From: JAERML01 sp035687895
Lineage (GTDB): Bacteria > Bacteroidota > Ignavibacteria > UBA10030 > UBA6906
Assembly (NCBI GenBank): GCA_035687895.1
Contig: DASRUE010000223.1
Location: 1 to 7,107 of the forward strand
DNA: 7,107 bases
Reading direction: 5' to 3'
Positions 1-6,300 of this stretch are shown in pieces (the first letter of the stretch is position 1; each line of letters begins with the position of its first letter). The notes under the pieces are model-generated. The model worked only from the letters and a program-made list of their open reading frames with translations. It had not been told where the DNA came from and ran no database searches. The translations under genes were made by a program, and so were the position numbers.

Positions 1-384
1 CTCTACGATCGGCTTGGTGGCGTGTACGCCATCGCGTCTGTTGTAGACGACTTTATCGAGCGTCTGCTGGTAAACGATATCCTTAATGCCAATCCGGCAA
101 TCAAGGAGGCGCGAGATCGCGTCCCGAAGGCCGGACTCAAATATCGTGTGACGGAATTGGTGTGTGAGGTGACCGGCGGTCCGCAGAAGTATACTGGCCG
201 TTCAATGAAAGATTCGCACAAACATCTCAACATCACAGAGAAGGAGTGGGATGCGATGGTGGCAGACTTCAAGGTAACGCTGAACAAGTTTAAAGTTCCA
301 ACAAAGGAACAAGCGGAACTGATTGGAATCGTCGCTACCACAAAGGCAGATATCGTGATGGCTCCAAAGGCGAGGAAGAAATAG
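1..384 (+). CDS. Group 1 truncated hemoglobin (TrHbN-like), 5' end missing
   Basis: This is the last 127 residues of a small heme globin with the 2-on-2 fold, likely a cytoplasmic protein that binds O2, NO or a related ligand. The frame is open from base 1 and begins LYDRLGG, the usual N-terminal helix of the family, so the true start is a few codons upstream and the GTG at 22 is internal. Family signatures are VVDDF (helix B, window residues 14-18), GGPQKYTGRSM (59-69) and H73 in MKDSHKHLNIT, the probable proximal heme ligand. Aligned by hand to Mycobacterium tuberculosis HbN, the B10 tyrosine is isoleucine (I19), the E11 glutamine is valine (V50), E7 is leucine (L46), the B-to-E segment is about five residues longer, and no CD1 phenylalanine is evident. 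The distal pocket therefore looks apolar, and the ligand and role are uncertain. An attC-like palindrome begins about 40 bases after the stop. Confidence 0.86.
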   Translation, partial: LYDRLGGVYAIASVVDDFIERLLVNDILNANPAIKEARDRVPKAGLKYRVTELVCEVTGGPQKYTGRSMKDSHKHLNITEKEWDAMVADFKVTLNKFKVPTKEQAELIGIVATTKADIVMAPKARKK

Positions 385-425
385 GGGTCGCAGATTCCAC
401 CAATGCGCGACTGACGGGCAACTGC

Positions 426-551
426 AACTAACACGCCGCTACATCGCCGCTCGCTCGTTGGGTAAGGTCTCGACAAGTTGTGCTCGCTCACCCCGCACGT
501 CATTCATAAGTGTTGGTCGTGCGGGGTGCGTGTAGCGGCGATACGTTAAGC
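426..551 (+). other. attC-like integron recombination site (imperfect palindrome)
   Basis: The site has the layout of an integron attC. A left outer box AACTAAC (426-432) fits the RYYYAAC consensus except at its second base, and a right outer box GTTAAGC (545-551) fits GTTRRRY. Inside these, CGCCGCTACA (434-443) pairs exactly with TGTAGCGGCG (531-540). The gap from AAC to the stem is 1 base on the left and 4 bases on the right, the kind of unequal spacer seen in folded attC sites. A second perfect stem, CACCCCGCACG (489-499) with CGTGCGGGGTG (518-528), lies further in with an 18-base loop. A short direct repeat GCTCGCTC occurs at 449-456 and 482-489. At about 126 bases it is within the attC size range. 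Its place just after one ORF and just before another is the cassette arrangement. No integrase is in view and no second attC was found after the next gene, so it could be an unrelated palindromic repeat. Confidence 0.5.
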
Positions 552-577
552 GCCAGCATGCTGTCCAAGGATATTGA

Positions 578-1351
578 ATGATGCGGACGGTTGACCTACA
601 ACTGCACAAAACAGCGTCAAGCATCGACGTTCGATACATCAGGATTGCACTGCCTCTGCTTTCCATTGCTTTCCTTGAATCCTGCAATTCCTCAAAGGAA
701 AAGCTCCCGGACATTGCCGTTGGAATGACCTATGACGAGGTGGAAGAAGTCCTTGGCAAACCCAGGCAGATTGTTCGAGGTGCAAATCAACTCCAAATGA
801 AGTCCATTGACGACTTGACATTTGATCAACTGGCAGACCTTGACCTCGATTCTGCCAAGGTTGCGAATGCATATGGGGACTCATTAGTATGGGGAGCAGA
901 GAACCTTGTCCAGACCATCGGTGAGCTGATCTATGTAACGTGGGTATTTGAGAGGTCAGAGGTTGATACGTTTTATGTCTTCAAGAAAAGTTTCCGGGAG
1001 TGGTCTGACACCGTGAATATCATATCCTATTATCTCGATGAACGCAAGGTAGATAAGAGAATTTACCAAATGGCAAAGATTGGAGATTACTTGACAGTCG
1101 ACGATGAGGGTCAAGTGACGGTGACCACCTTTGGCGGGGAAGACAAAGGGAAGTACTATCTTGGGGCCACGCGGATTGACAAGAAGTTCTCGAGGCCGGA
1201 ACTGGTAGTGACCAACGATAGAGTCCGTCAGCCGTCAATCCGAGAGTACTACCTCGTCAATCAACTCTACTGCGTTGTGTTCGATGCGTCAAGCGGGAGG
1301 GTTGTGTTCTCAGGTTTTCAGCCGTTTTCAGTTCAAAGAATCGGAGGATAG
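578..1351 (+). CDS. Putative lipoprotein with BamE/SmpA-like N-terminal motif
   Basis: This is a 257-residue protein of unknown function. Residues 20-35 form a hydrophobic segment (IRIALPLLSIAFLES) ending at C36, followed by NSSKEK. This looks like a lipoprotein signal with cleavage before C36, although glutamate at the -2 position (L-E-S-C) is unusual and the 19-residue N-terminal region is long. Right after the linker, VGMTYDEVEEVLGKP (48-62) resembles the SmpA/OmlA/BamE segment 'GMT..EV...LGKP', found in many small envelope lipoproteins. The remaining ~190 residues are mixed alpha/beta, rich in Tyr and Val, and match no family I recognise. AAGG (567-570) lies 7 bases before ATG 578, and a second ATG follows at once. 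The gene starts 26 bases after the attC-like right box, as a cassette gene would. An envelope location is inferred. It is not a BamE orthologue, being far too long. Confidence 0.72.
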   Translation: MMRTVDLQLHKTASSIDVRYIRIALPLLSIAFLESCNSSKEKLPDIAVGMTYDEVEEVLGKPRQIVRGANQLQMKSIDDLTFDQLADLDLDSAKVANAYGDSLVWGAENLVQTIGELIYVTWVFERSEVDTFYVFKKSFREWSDTVNIISYYLDERKVDKRIYQMAKIGDYLTVDDEGQVTVTTFGGEDKGKYYLGATRIDKKFSRPELVVTNDRVRQPSIREYYLVNQLYCVVFDASSGRVVFSGFQPFSVQRIGG

Positions 1352-1445
1352 GATTCGAGTACCGCCTAGAACAGAATAAGTCGAAGGCAATCGCATAAGA
1401 CAAGTATCCGGTGTTTTACACTCATATTAATACAGGAAGACTAAC

Positions 1446-1856
1446 ATGAGAGCCAAAGGAACCTACACCGTCAAGAAATGGGAAGAAGAAACGTATCAGC
1501 AGATCTCTCCCGAAATGAAAATGACCAAAGCCTCTGTGGAGTATGACTTCAGCGGAGAAATGGAAGGGAAAGGGTCCGTGGAGTACCTGATGTTCTACAG
1601 GTACTTCGACGCGAAGGATCAGCACAAGTCAGCGGCATCGTATGTTGGTCTCATCCGTTTTGAAGGAGCGGTGGCGGGAAGATCAGGGAGCTTTGTTATG
1701 GAAGACTATGGCTCGTTTGAAAACGGGACCGCCAGATCCGACTTACAGATTGCCGAAGGCTCGGGAACGGGAACGCTCGTGGGAATCAAGGGAACCGGAA
1801 CGTATCGTGCCAACCAGGATGGTTTGAATATCGAGTTGGAGTATAATTTGTCGTAA
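1446..1856 (+). CDS. DUF3224 domain-containing protein
   Basis: This 136-residue protein is a single DUF3224 domain, a small beta-barrel related in fold to allene oxide cyclase, with no settled function. Recognisable parts in order are the N-terminal GTYTVKKWEEETY (5-17), MTKASVEYDFSGEMEGKGSV (26-45), the YLMFYRY strand, SYVGLIRFEG (about 65-74), the highly typical GRSGSFVMEDYGSFENG (about 78-94), and GSGTGTLVGIKGTGTY (about 104-119). Length and motif order match complete family members, so the gene looks intact. It has no signal peptide or membrane segment and should be cytoplasmic. The start is ATG 1446 with AGGA at 1434-1437, 8 bases upstream. A 94-base gap separates it from the lipoprotein gene, with no clear terminator, so transcription may be shared. 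Such proteins are often encoded alone in accessory regions, as here. Confidence 0.9.
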   Translation: MRAKGTYTVKKWEEETYQQISPEMKMTKASVEYDFSGEMEGKGSVEYLMFYRYFDAKDQHKSAASYVGLIRFEGAVAGRSGSFVMEDYGSFENGTARSDLQIAEGSGTGTLVGIKGTGTYRANQDGLNIELEYNLS

Positions 1857-1903
1857 GAGGTTCAGTTTGAGGAACCCCGGCATCGATAGAAGATCGTGGA
1901 GCA

Positions 1904-1937
1904 CGGGACGTATTTGTCGGCAGGCAGGTACGTCCCG
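1904..1937. repeat. Short perfect hairpin downstream of the DUF3224 gene
   Basis: CGGGACGTA (1904-1912) pairs exactly with TACGTCCCG (1929-1937), giving a 9-bp stem around a 16-base loop. The loop ends in GGCAGGCAGG, which resembles the right arm of the GC-rich small palindrome found three times elsewhere in the window. It lies 47 bases after the DUF3224 stop. No T-tract follows, so it is not a convincing intrinsic terminator, and it is better read as part of the repeat cluster. Confidence 0.5.
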
Positions 1938-1946
1938 GATACTTCA

Positions 1947-2047
1947 GTCATTATGAGGAGCGCCCGCCTGTGGGATGGGCAGGAAGCGACGAAGCAATCT
2001 CTCTTTTCGGACAGAGCAGTTGCTTCACAAAGAAGGTTCGCAATGAC
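1947..2047. repeat. REP/MITE-like palindromic repeat (GTCATT...AATGAC)
   Basis: This is a palindromic element of about 101 bases. The outer ends GTCATTATGA (1947-1956) and TTCGCAATGAC (2037-2047) are near inverted repeats. An inner stem GAAGCAAT (1991-1998) pairs with GTTGCTTC (2019-2026), with one G-U pair. The sequence GAAGCGACGAAGCAATCTC (1983-2001) is the hallmark of a repeat spread through many bacterial genomes, whose chance translation yields 'EATKQS' and 'SDEAIS' peptides; both frames are present here. The expected GAGGAGCGAAGCGACG is interrupted by a GC-rich palindrome at 1962-1983. No transposase is present, so any movement would need one encoded elsewhere. Confidence 0.75.
1962..1983 (-). 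repeat. GC-rich small palindrome, copy A, nested in the GTCATT repeat
   Basis: On the minus strand this reads CCTGCCC, a 7-base centre, then AGGCGGG. This is a shortened version of copies B (2138-2172) and C (6763-6799), which have longer centres. It splits the host repeat between GAGGAGC and GAAGCGAC. Flanking AGGAGCG and AGGAAGCG may be a blurred target duplication, but they could equally be part of the host repeat. Confidence 0.5.
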
Positions 2048-2080
2048 CGTCCTCTGGCCAGCACCGGCCCTGCAAATCAT

Positions 2081-2109
2081 TTGATACTCTCGCCAGTTTT
2101 GCCTATATT
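2081..2109 (+). promoter_or_regulatory. Candidate sigma70-type promoter for aspS
   Basis: TTGATA (2081-2086) and TATATT (2104-2109) are separated by exactly 17 bases, and each hexamer has one mismatch to TTGACA/TATAAT. Transcription would start near 2116-2118. That would place the whole AACCAC...GTGGTT palindrome (2129-2236) in a leader of about 155 bases before the aspS start. It is the only well-spaced pair I found in this 414-base gap. It rests on sequence match alone. Confidence 0.42.
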
Positions 2110-2128
2110 TTTCACACCTTTACAAGAC

Positions 2129-2236
2129 AACCACAGACCTGCCCGCCTCAGTGTTCCATTGGGCAGGCGGGGATCACAGAGAGCACAGAGGAAAAATTGA
2201 ATCTCTCACTCCGTGTTCTCTGTGTCCTCCGTGGTT
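2129..2236. repeat. Palindromic repeat with AACCAC...GTGGTT ends, copy 1
   Basis: The ends AACCAC (2129-2134) and GTGGTT (2231-2236) are exact inverted repeats. Inside, CACAGAGAGCACAGAG (2175-2190) pairs with CTCCGTGTTCTCTGTG (2209-2224) over 16 positions with only G-U wobbles, around an 18-base loop containing AATTGAAT. A GC-rich palindrome (2138-2172) is inserted near the left end. Joining AACCACAGA directly to GAGCACAGAGG restores a continuous palindrome arm. A second element of the same plan, also with AATTGAAT at its centre, lies at 6691-6806. It lies in the probable aspS leader and ends about 37 bases before the start codon. Confidence 0.75.
2138..2172 (+). repeat. GC-rich small palindrome, copy B, with flanking 6-bp duplication
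   Basis: It reads CCTGCCCGCC (2138-2147), a 14-base variable centre, then GGCAGGCGGGG (2162-2172). CCTGCCC can pair with GGGCAGG, or CCCGCCT with AGGCGGG, so two hairpins are possible. CACAGA occurs immediately before (2132-2137) and again just after (2175-2180), with AT between. This looks like a target-site duplication left by insertion into the AACCAC element. It has the same ends as copy C in reverse orientation, with an unrelated centre. Confidence 0.62.
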
Positions 2237-2273
2237 AAATTTCTTGCCTCACCGTGTATTTCTGGAGTGATTG

Positions 2274-4040
2274 TTGCCCTCATTTCGCAAGCGTTCCCAC
2301 ACCTGTGGCGAGTTACGTCCCCCGGATATCGGCAAAACTGCTACACTGACCGGCTGGGTGGATACCCGGCGTGACCTCGGCGGGGTGATCTTTATCGACC
2401 TGCGGGACCGGTATGGCAAGACGCAGGTGGTTTTCAACCCGCAAACGAGTCCGGCTGCACATACACTGGCGAAGGAGCTGCGGAGCGAGTATGTCCTCTC
2501 GGTGACCGGCTTGGTGGAACGGCGCCCGGAAGGGACGTTGAACCCGGACCTTGCGACCGGCGAAATCGACGTGATGGCAGGTGAGCTGGCTATTCTAAAC
2601 AGGGCGGAGACCCCTCCGTTTCCCATCGACGATGCGGTGGATGCGGGCGAAGACCTCCGGCTGAAGTACCGGTATCTCGATCTGCGTCGCCCCGGCCTCC
2701 AGCAGAATCTAATCTTCCGCCACAAGCTCTACCAGCTCGTCCACAGGTATTTCGATGAGCAGGGCTTCCTGGAGATCGAGACCCCCATGCTGATGAAGAG
2801 CACGCCGGAAGGGGCGAGGGACTACCTTGTGCCGAGCCGGGTGCAGCGCGGGAAGTTCTACGCGCTGCCGCAGTCGCCGCAAACGTACAAGCAGATCCTG
2901 ATGGTGGCGGGGTTCGACCGGTACGTCCAGATCGTGAAGTGCTTCCGTGATGAAGATCTCCGCGCAGACCGCCAGCCGGAGTTTACGCAGATCGATATGG
3001 AGATGTCGTTTGTGGAGGAGGAAGAGGTCTACGCCGTTGCCGAGAAGCTGATGCAGCGGATATTTAAGGAGCTGAAAGGGATCGACGTACCACTACCGCT
3101 CCCGCGCATAACATACAAGGATGCGATGGAGACGTATGGAACGGATAAGCCAGATACAAGGTTCGATTTGAAGTTCACGTCGCTGACAGATCTGGTGAAG
3201 GATTCCGGCTTCAAGGTATTTGCCGACGTGGCGAAGTCGGGGGGCGCGGTGGCGGGATTTGTGGTGCCAGGTGGTGCCTCGTTTACACGCAACCAGATGG
3301 ACAACCTGGTGGACTACACGAAGAGCCTTGGCGCGGGCGGGCTGGCATACTTCAAATGGACGGAAAAGGGACTCGAGTCGGCTATCGAGAAGTTCCTCAG
3401 CAAACCGCTGATGGAGAAGATCGCTGCAGTTATGAGCGCGAAGCAAGGGGACTTGATGCTCTTCATCTCCGATACCTGGAAGAAGGCCTACACCATCCTC
3501 GGGACATTGCGTCTTGAGATGGCGAAGCGGCTGAACCTGATCGACGATAAGAAGTACAATCTCCTCTGGGTATCGGAGTTCCCGATGTTTGAGTTCAGTG
3601 AAGAGGAGAAGCGGTTCGTTGCGATGCACCATCCATTCACGGCGCCTCATCCGGAGGATGTGGGAATCATGGCGAGCGACTCGGGGAAGGCGCGTGCCCG
3701 TGCGTACGACCTTGTGCTGAACGGAAACGAGATCGCCGGCGGCAGTATCCGCATCCATGACTCCGCGTTGCAGCAGCAGGTCTTTGCGCTCCTCGGCATC
3801 CAGGAGAAGGAAGCGTTCCGGAAGTTCGGGTTCCTCCTGAACGCATTCAGGTACGGCGCACCACCGCATGGTGGGATTGCCTTTGGGTTCGACCGGCTCG
3901 TGATGTTGTTGACGGGGATGAAGTCCATCCGCGACGTGATGGCATTCCCGAAGACAGCAAGCGCGGTTTCGCTCATGGACGAAGCGCCGAGCGAGGTGGA
4001 TGAGAAACAGTTGAGGGAGTTGCATATCCGAATCATCTGA
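2274..4040 (+). CDS. aspS: Aspartyl-tRNA synthetase (bacterial type, TTG start)
   Basis: This class II synthetase charges tRNA-Asp (possibly also tRNA-Asn) with aspartate in the cytoplasm. From TTG 2274 it has 588 residues, the normal bacterial length. Domains in order are an N-terminal OB-fold that binds the anticodon (about 1-108, with HTCGELR and GWVDTRRDLGGVIFIDLRDR), catalytic motif 1 around FLEIETPML (165-173), motif 2 KCFRDEDLRADRQPEFTQID (222-241), the bacterial GAD insertion (about 285-400), motif 3 AFGFDRLVMLL (536-546), and the typical C-terminal APSEVDEKQLRELHIRI. No ATG is usable near the N-terminus. A TGA at 2268-2270 limits the frame to TTG 2271 or TTG 2274. TGGAG (2263-2267) is 3 and 6 bases from these, which favours 2274. 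The position matching His31 of the Pseudomonas non-discriminating enzyme is Leu, while the Gly82 equivalent appears kept, so tRNA discrimination cannot be decided. A promoter candidate lies at 2081-2109. Confidence 0.97.
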   Translation: MPSFRKRSHTCGELRPPDIGKTATLTGWVDTRRDLGGVIFIDLRDRYGKTQVVFNPQTSPAAHTLAKELRSEYVLSVTGLVERRPEGTLNPDLATGEIDVMAGELAILNRAETPPFPIDDAVDAGEDLRLKYRYLDLRRPGLQQNLIFRHKLYQLVHRYFDEQGFLEIETPMLMKSTPEGARDYLVPSRVQRGKFYALPQSPQTYKQILMVAGFDRYVQIVKCFRDEDLRADRQPEFTQIDMEMSFVEEEEVYAVAEKLMQRIFKELKGIDVPLPLPRITYKDAMETYGTDKPDTRFDLKFTSLTDLVKDSGFKVFADVAKSGGAVAGFVVPGGASFTRNQMDNLVDYTKSLGAGGLAYFKWTEKGLESAIEKFLSKPLMEKIAAVMSAKQGDLMLFISDTWKKAYTILGTLRLEMAKRLNLIDDKKYNLLWVSEFPMFEFSEEEKRFVAMHHPFTAPHPEDVGIMASDSGKARARAYDLVLNGNEIAGGSIRIHDSALQQQVFALLGIQEKEAFRKFGFLLNAFRYGAPPHGGIAFGFDRLVMLLTGMKSIRDVMAFPKTASAVSLMDEAPSEVDEKQLRELHIRII

Positions 4041-4089
4041 TACAAGAATAGACCAGCTATATTCTACTTAATTAACTGACGGAGGATAT

Positions 4090-5136
4090 ATGGTTGGAAT
4101 TGTCGGCTATGGAGCGTATCTCCCACGGTATCGCATAAAGGCAGAAGTGATCGCACAGCAGTGGGGTATGGATCCCGAAGCAATCACAAGAGGGTTGCAG
4201 CTGCATGAAAAGACCGTTCCCGGTCAAGATGAAGATACGATTACGATATCGGTTGCTGCGGCGAAGGACGCACTTCGCCGGGCACAGATTGATCCGAAGA
4301 GCATTGGAGCGGTGTATATTGGATCGGAGTCCCATCCGTATGCTGTGAAGCCGAGCGGGACGATTCTTATCGATGCACTTGGCATTGGGCCTCATGTCCA
4401 TGTCGCGAGTTATGAGTTTGCCTGCAAAGCCGGGAGTGAGGCGATGTATGTTGCATACTGCCAGGTGAAATCGGGCGAAATGAAATATGCCATGGGAATC
4501 GGAGCCGACACTTCGCAGGGTGCCCCCGGTGATGCTCTTGAGTATTCGGCGTCTGCTGGTGGTGCGGCATTCATCATGGGCAACGAAAGAGTAGTTGCCG
4601 AGATTCTGTTTACGCATTCCTATACTTCGGACACGCCCGATTTCTGGCGACGTGAAGGTGAGTCTTACCCGCGTCATGGCGGAAGATTCACCGGCGATCC
4701 CGCGTACTTCAAGCACATCATGGGTGCGGGAAGCGCGCTGTTGGAGAAATCCAAAATGTCTCCGGCAGATTTCAAATACGCCGTCTTCCATATGCCGAAC
4801 GGTAAATTTCCCCAGGAAGTCGGAAAGCGGTTGGGCTTCAAGAGAGAACAGCTTGAGGTTGGTTGGCTCGTTCCGTGGATGGGGAACACATACTCAGGTT
4901 CCTCCCCGACAGGATTGGCGGCTGTCCTGGATGTTGCGAAGCCGAACGATCTGATCTATATGGTTTCGTTCGGTTCCGGTGCGGGAAGCGATGGCTTTAT
5001 CTTCAGAGTAACCGAAGAGATCACGAAGGTTCAGAATCGTGCTGTGAAGGTGCGTGATATGCTGGACAAGAACAAGATTCATCTGAACTACGGCGAGTAT
5101 GCCAAGTACCGCCGCAAGATCAAACTCAATGACTAA
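4090..5136 (+). CDS. Hydroxymethylglutaryl-CoA synthase, archaeal type
   Basis: This 348-residue thiolase-fold enzyme condenses acetoacetyl-CoA and acetyl-CoA to HMG-CoA, the second step of the mevalonate pathway. It belongs to the archaeal-type branch, which is shorter than bacterial MvaS-type and animal enzymes. Visible signatures are VGIVGYGAYLPRYRI (2-16), YIGSESHPYAVKPSG (76-90) with the likely catalytic Glu80, the nucleophile C112 in EFACKAGSEA, the likely catalytic H234 in FHMPNGKFP, GNTYSGSSPTG (265-275) and SFGSGAGSDGF (293-303). Length and motifs indicate an intact enzyme. ATG 4090 has GGAGG at 4081-4085, 4 bases away. The 49-base gap after aspS is AT-rich with TATATT at 4058-4063 but no good -35, so a separate promoter is possible but not shown. 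It leads an operon with a thiolase and a DUF35 protein, the gene set of the archaeal substrate-channelling complex. A homologous synthase or lyase step on a branched acyl-CoA is the main alternative. Confidence 0.92.
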   Translation: MVGIVGYGAYLPRYRIKAEVIAQQWGMDPEAITRGLQLHEKTVPGQDEDTITISVAAAKDALRRAQIDPKSIGAVYIGSESHPYAVKPSGTILIDALGIGPHVHVASYEFACKAGSEAMYVAYCQVKSGEMKYAMGIGADTSQGAPGDALEYSASAGGAAFIMGNERVVAEILFTHSYTSDTPDFWRREGESYPRHGGRFTGDPAYFKHIMGAGSALLEKSKMSPADFKYAVFHMPNGKFPQEVGKRLGFKREQLEVGWLVPWMGNTYSGSSPTGLAAVLDVAKPNDLIYMVSFGSGAGSDGFIFRVTEEITKVQNRAVKVRDMLDKNKIHLNYGEYAKYRRKIKLND

Positions 5137-5148
5137 GGAGGCCTGACT

Positions 5149-6300
5149 ATGAGAGACGTAGCAGTCATTGGTGTTGGCATGACGAAATTTGGAGAGTTGT
5201 GGGGGAAGTCGATCAAGGACATTTTTGTTGAGGCGGCCCTTAAGGCTATTGAAGATGCCGGCGTTGACCACATCGACTCCATGTACGTTGGTGCCATGTC
5301 GCCCGGATTGTTTGTGGGTCAGGAGCATCTTGGGGCAGTGATGGCAGATTATCTTGGCGTGACTCCGGTTCCTGCAACGCGTGTTGAGTCGGCGTGTGCA
5401 TCAGGTGGTGCGTCGTTCCGGCAGGCGTTTCTGGAAGTTGCGTCCGGTGCGAGCGATATTGTCCTGGCGGGCGGCGTTGAGAAAATGACGGACGGTGCAG
5501 ACGTTGCGGACGCGCTTGCGACTGCGGCAGATCAGGAGTACGAAGTATATCAGGGCATCACGTTCCCTGGCTTGTATGCGCTGATCGCCCGCGCGCACAT
5601 GCAACGATACGGGACGACTCGTGAACAGCTTGCAGCAGTTGCAGTCAAGAATCACCGGAACGGTTCGAAGAACCCGAACGCTCAGTTCCGTTCCGAAGTG
5701 ACTCTCGAACAAGTGATGAAATCAACCATGGTTGCAGATCCGCTCCGCCTGCTCGACTGCTCTCCAGTGAGCGACGGTGCTGCTGCTGTAATCGTTGCCT
5801 CGATGGATGTTGCCAAGAAGTTGGGCAGGAATCCGATTCGCGTAATCGCTTCGTCTCAGGCGTCGGATACAATTGCGCTCCACAGCCGGGCCGACGTGAC
5901 TACTCTGGGATCTGTTGTCAAAGCGGCGCAAAAGGCATATGGCATGGCCAATGTCAAGCCGAGCGACATCAATCTCGTGGAGGTACACGATTGCTTCACC
6001 ATTGCAGAGATCGTTGTCTCGGAGGACCTTGGCTTCTTTGAGAAAGGGAAGGGTGGCGAGGCCGTGGAAAAGGGATGGACTTCAATCGAGTGCAACAAGA
6101 TTCCGTTCAACACAAGCGGTGGTTTGAAATCGAAGGGTCATCCTGTTGGTGCCACAGGCATTGCACAGATCATCGAAGTCTATGAGCAATTGAGCGGCAA
6201 CGCTGGCGCGCGACAGGTGAAGAATGCTCATATCGGCATGGCTCAGAACATGGGTGGCTCCGGCGCCAGTTGTGTCATTCATATCCTGGAGGCAAAATGA
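5149..6300 (+). CDS. Thiolase, SCP2/archaeal acetoacetyl-CoA type
   Basis: This 383-residue thiolase most likely joins two acetyl-CoA to acetoacetyl-CoA and passes the product to the HMG-CoA synthase encoded just upstream. The sequence shows VAVIGVGMTKFGELW (4-18), the acyl-accepting nucleophile C83 in VESACASGG, GGVEKMTDG (108-116), SPVSDGAAAVIVAS (205-218), H280 in EVHDCFTIAE, and H331 in KSKGHPVGATG. This pattern is that of the SCP2-thiolase branch rather than the AtoB/PhaA branch, which ends in a CxGxG motif. Here the C-terminal segment is GGSGASCVIHIL. ATG 5149 has AAGGAGG (5135-5141) 7 bases upstream, overlapping the stop codon of the synthase gene, which shows tight translational linkage. 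Its own stop overlaps the DUF35 start (ATGA). In steroid degraders, similar SCP2-thiolase/DUF35 pairs act as retro-aldolases, so substrate cannot be read from sequence alone. Confidence 0.91.
   Translation: MRDVAVIGVGMTKFGELWGKSIKDIFVEAALKAIEDAGVDHIDSMYVGAMSPGLFVGQEHLGAVMADYLGVTPVPATRVESACASGGASFRQAFLEVASGASDIVLAGGVEKMTDGADVADALATAADQEYEVYQGITFPGLYALIARAHMQRYGTTREQLAAVAVKNHRNGSKNPNAQFRSEVTLEQVMKSTMVADPLRLLDCSPVSDGAAAVIVASMDVAKKLGRNPIRVIASSQASDTIALHSRADVTTLGSVVKAAQKAYGMANVKPSDINLVEVHDCFTIAEIVVSEDLGFFEKGKGGEAVEKGWTSIECNKIPFNTSGGLKSKGHPVGATGIAQIIEVYEQLSGNAGARQVKNAHIGMAQNMGGSGASCVIHILEAK

Noticed and set aside
22..24. GTG as the start of the globin gene
   Set aside because: The conserved LYDRLGG segment lies upstream in the same frame and is open to the window edge, so this GTG is internal.
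1904..1937. Intrinsic terminator for the DUF3224 gene
   Set aside because: The stem is perfect but no T-run follows it on either strand, so it does not meet the usual terminator pattern.
1896..2084. Small open frame giving an 'EATKQS' peptide, and its overlapping 'SDEAIS' frame
   Set aside because: These peptides are the known chance translation of a widespread intergenic palindromic repeat, not a real protein.
1857..2270. CRISPR array in the repeat-rich gap
   Set aside because: The repeats are palindromes of different families with different lengths. There is no series of identical direct repeats with regular spacers.
3093..4025. A 310-codon open frame on the minus strand
   Set aside because: It lies wholly inside aspS, whose + strand protein matches its family end to end. 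The minus-strand translation is rich in Arg, His and Leu with no recognisable domain.
4034..4063. Dedicated promoter for the HMG-CoA synthase operon (TATATT at 4058-4063)
   Set aside because: No acceptable -35 hexamer is found at 16-18 bases, so it was not listed as a feature.
6270..6296. Longer DUF35 protein starting at TTG 6270
   Set aside because: ATG 6297 has its own TGGAGG and the coupled ATGA overlap. The extra nine residues only read the end of the thiolase gene in another frame.
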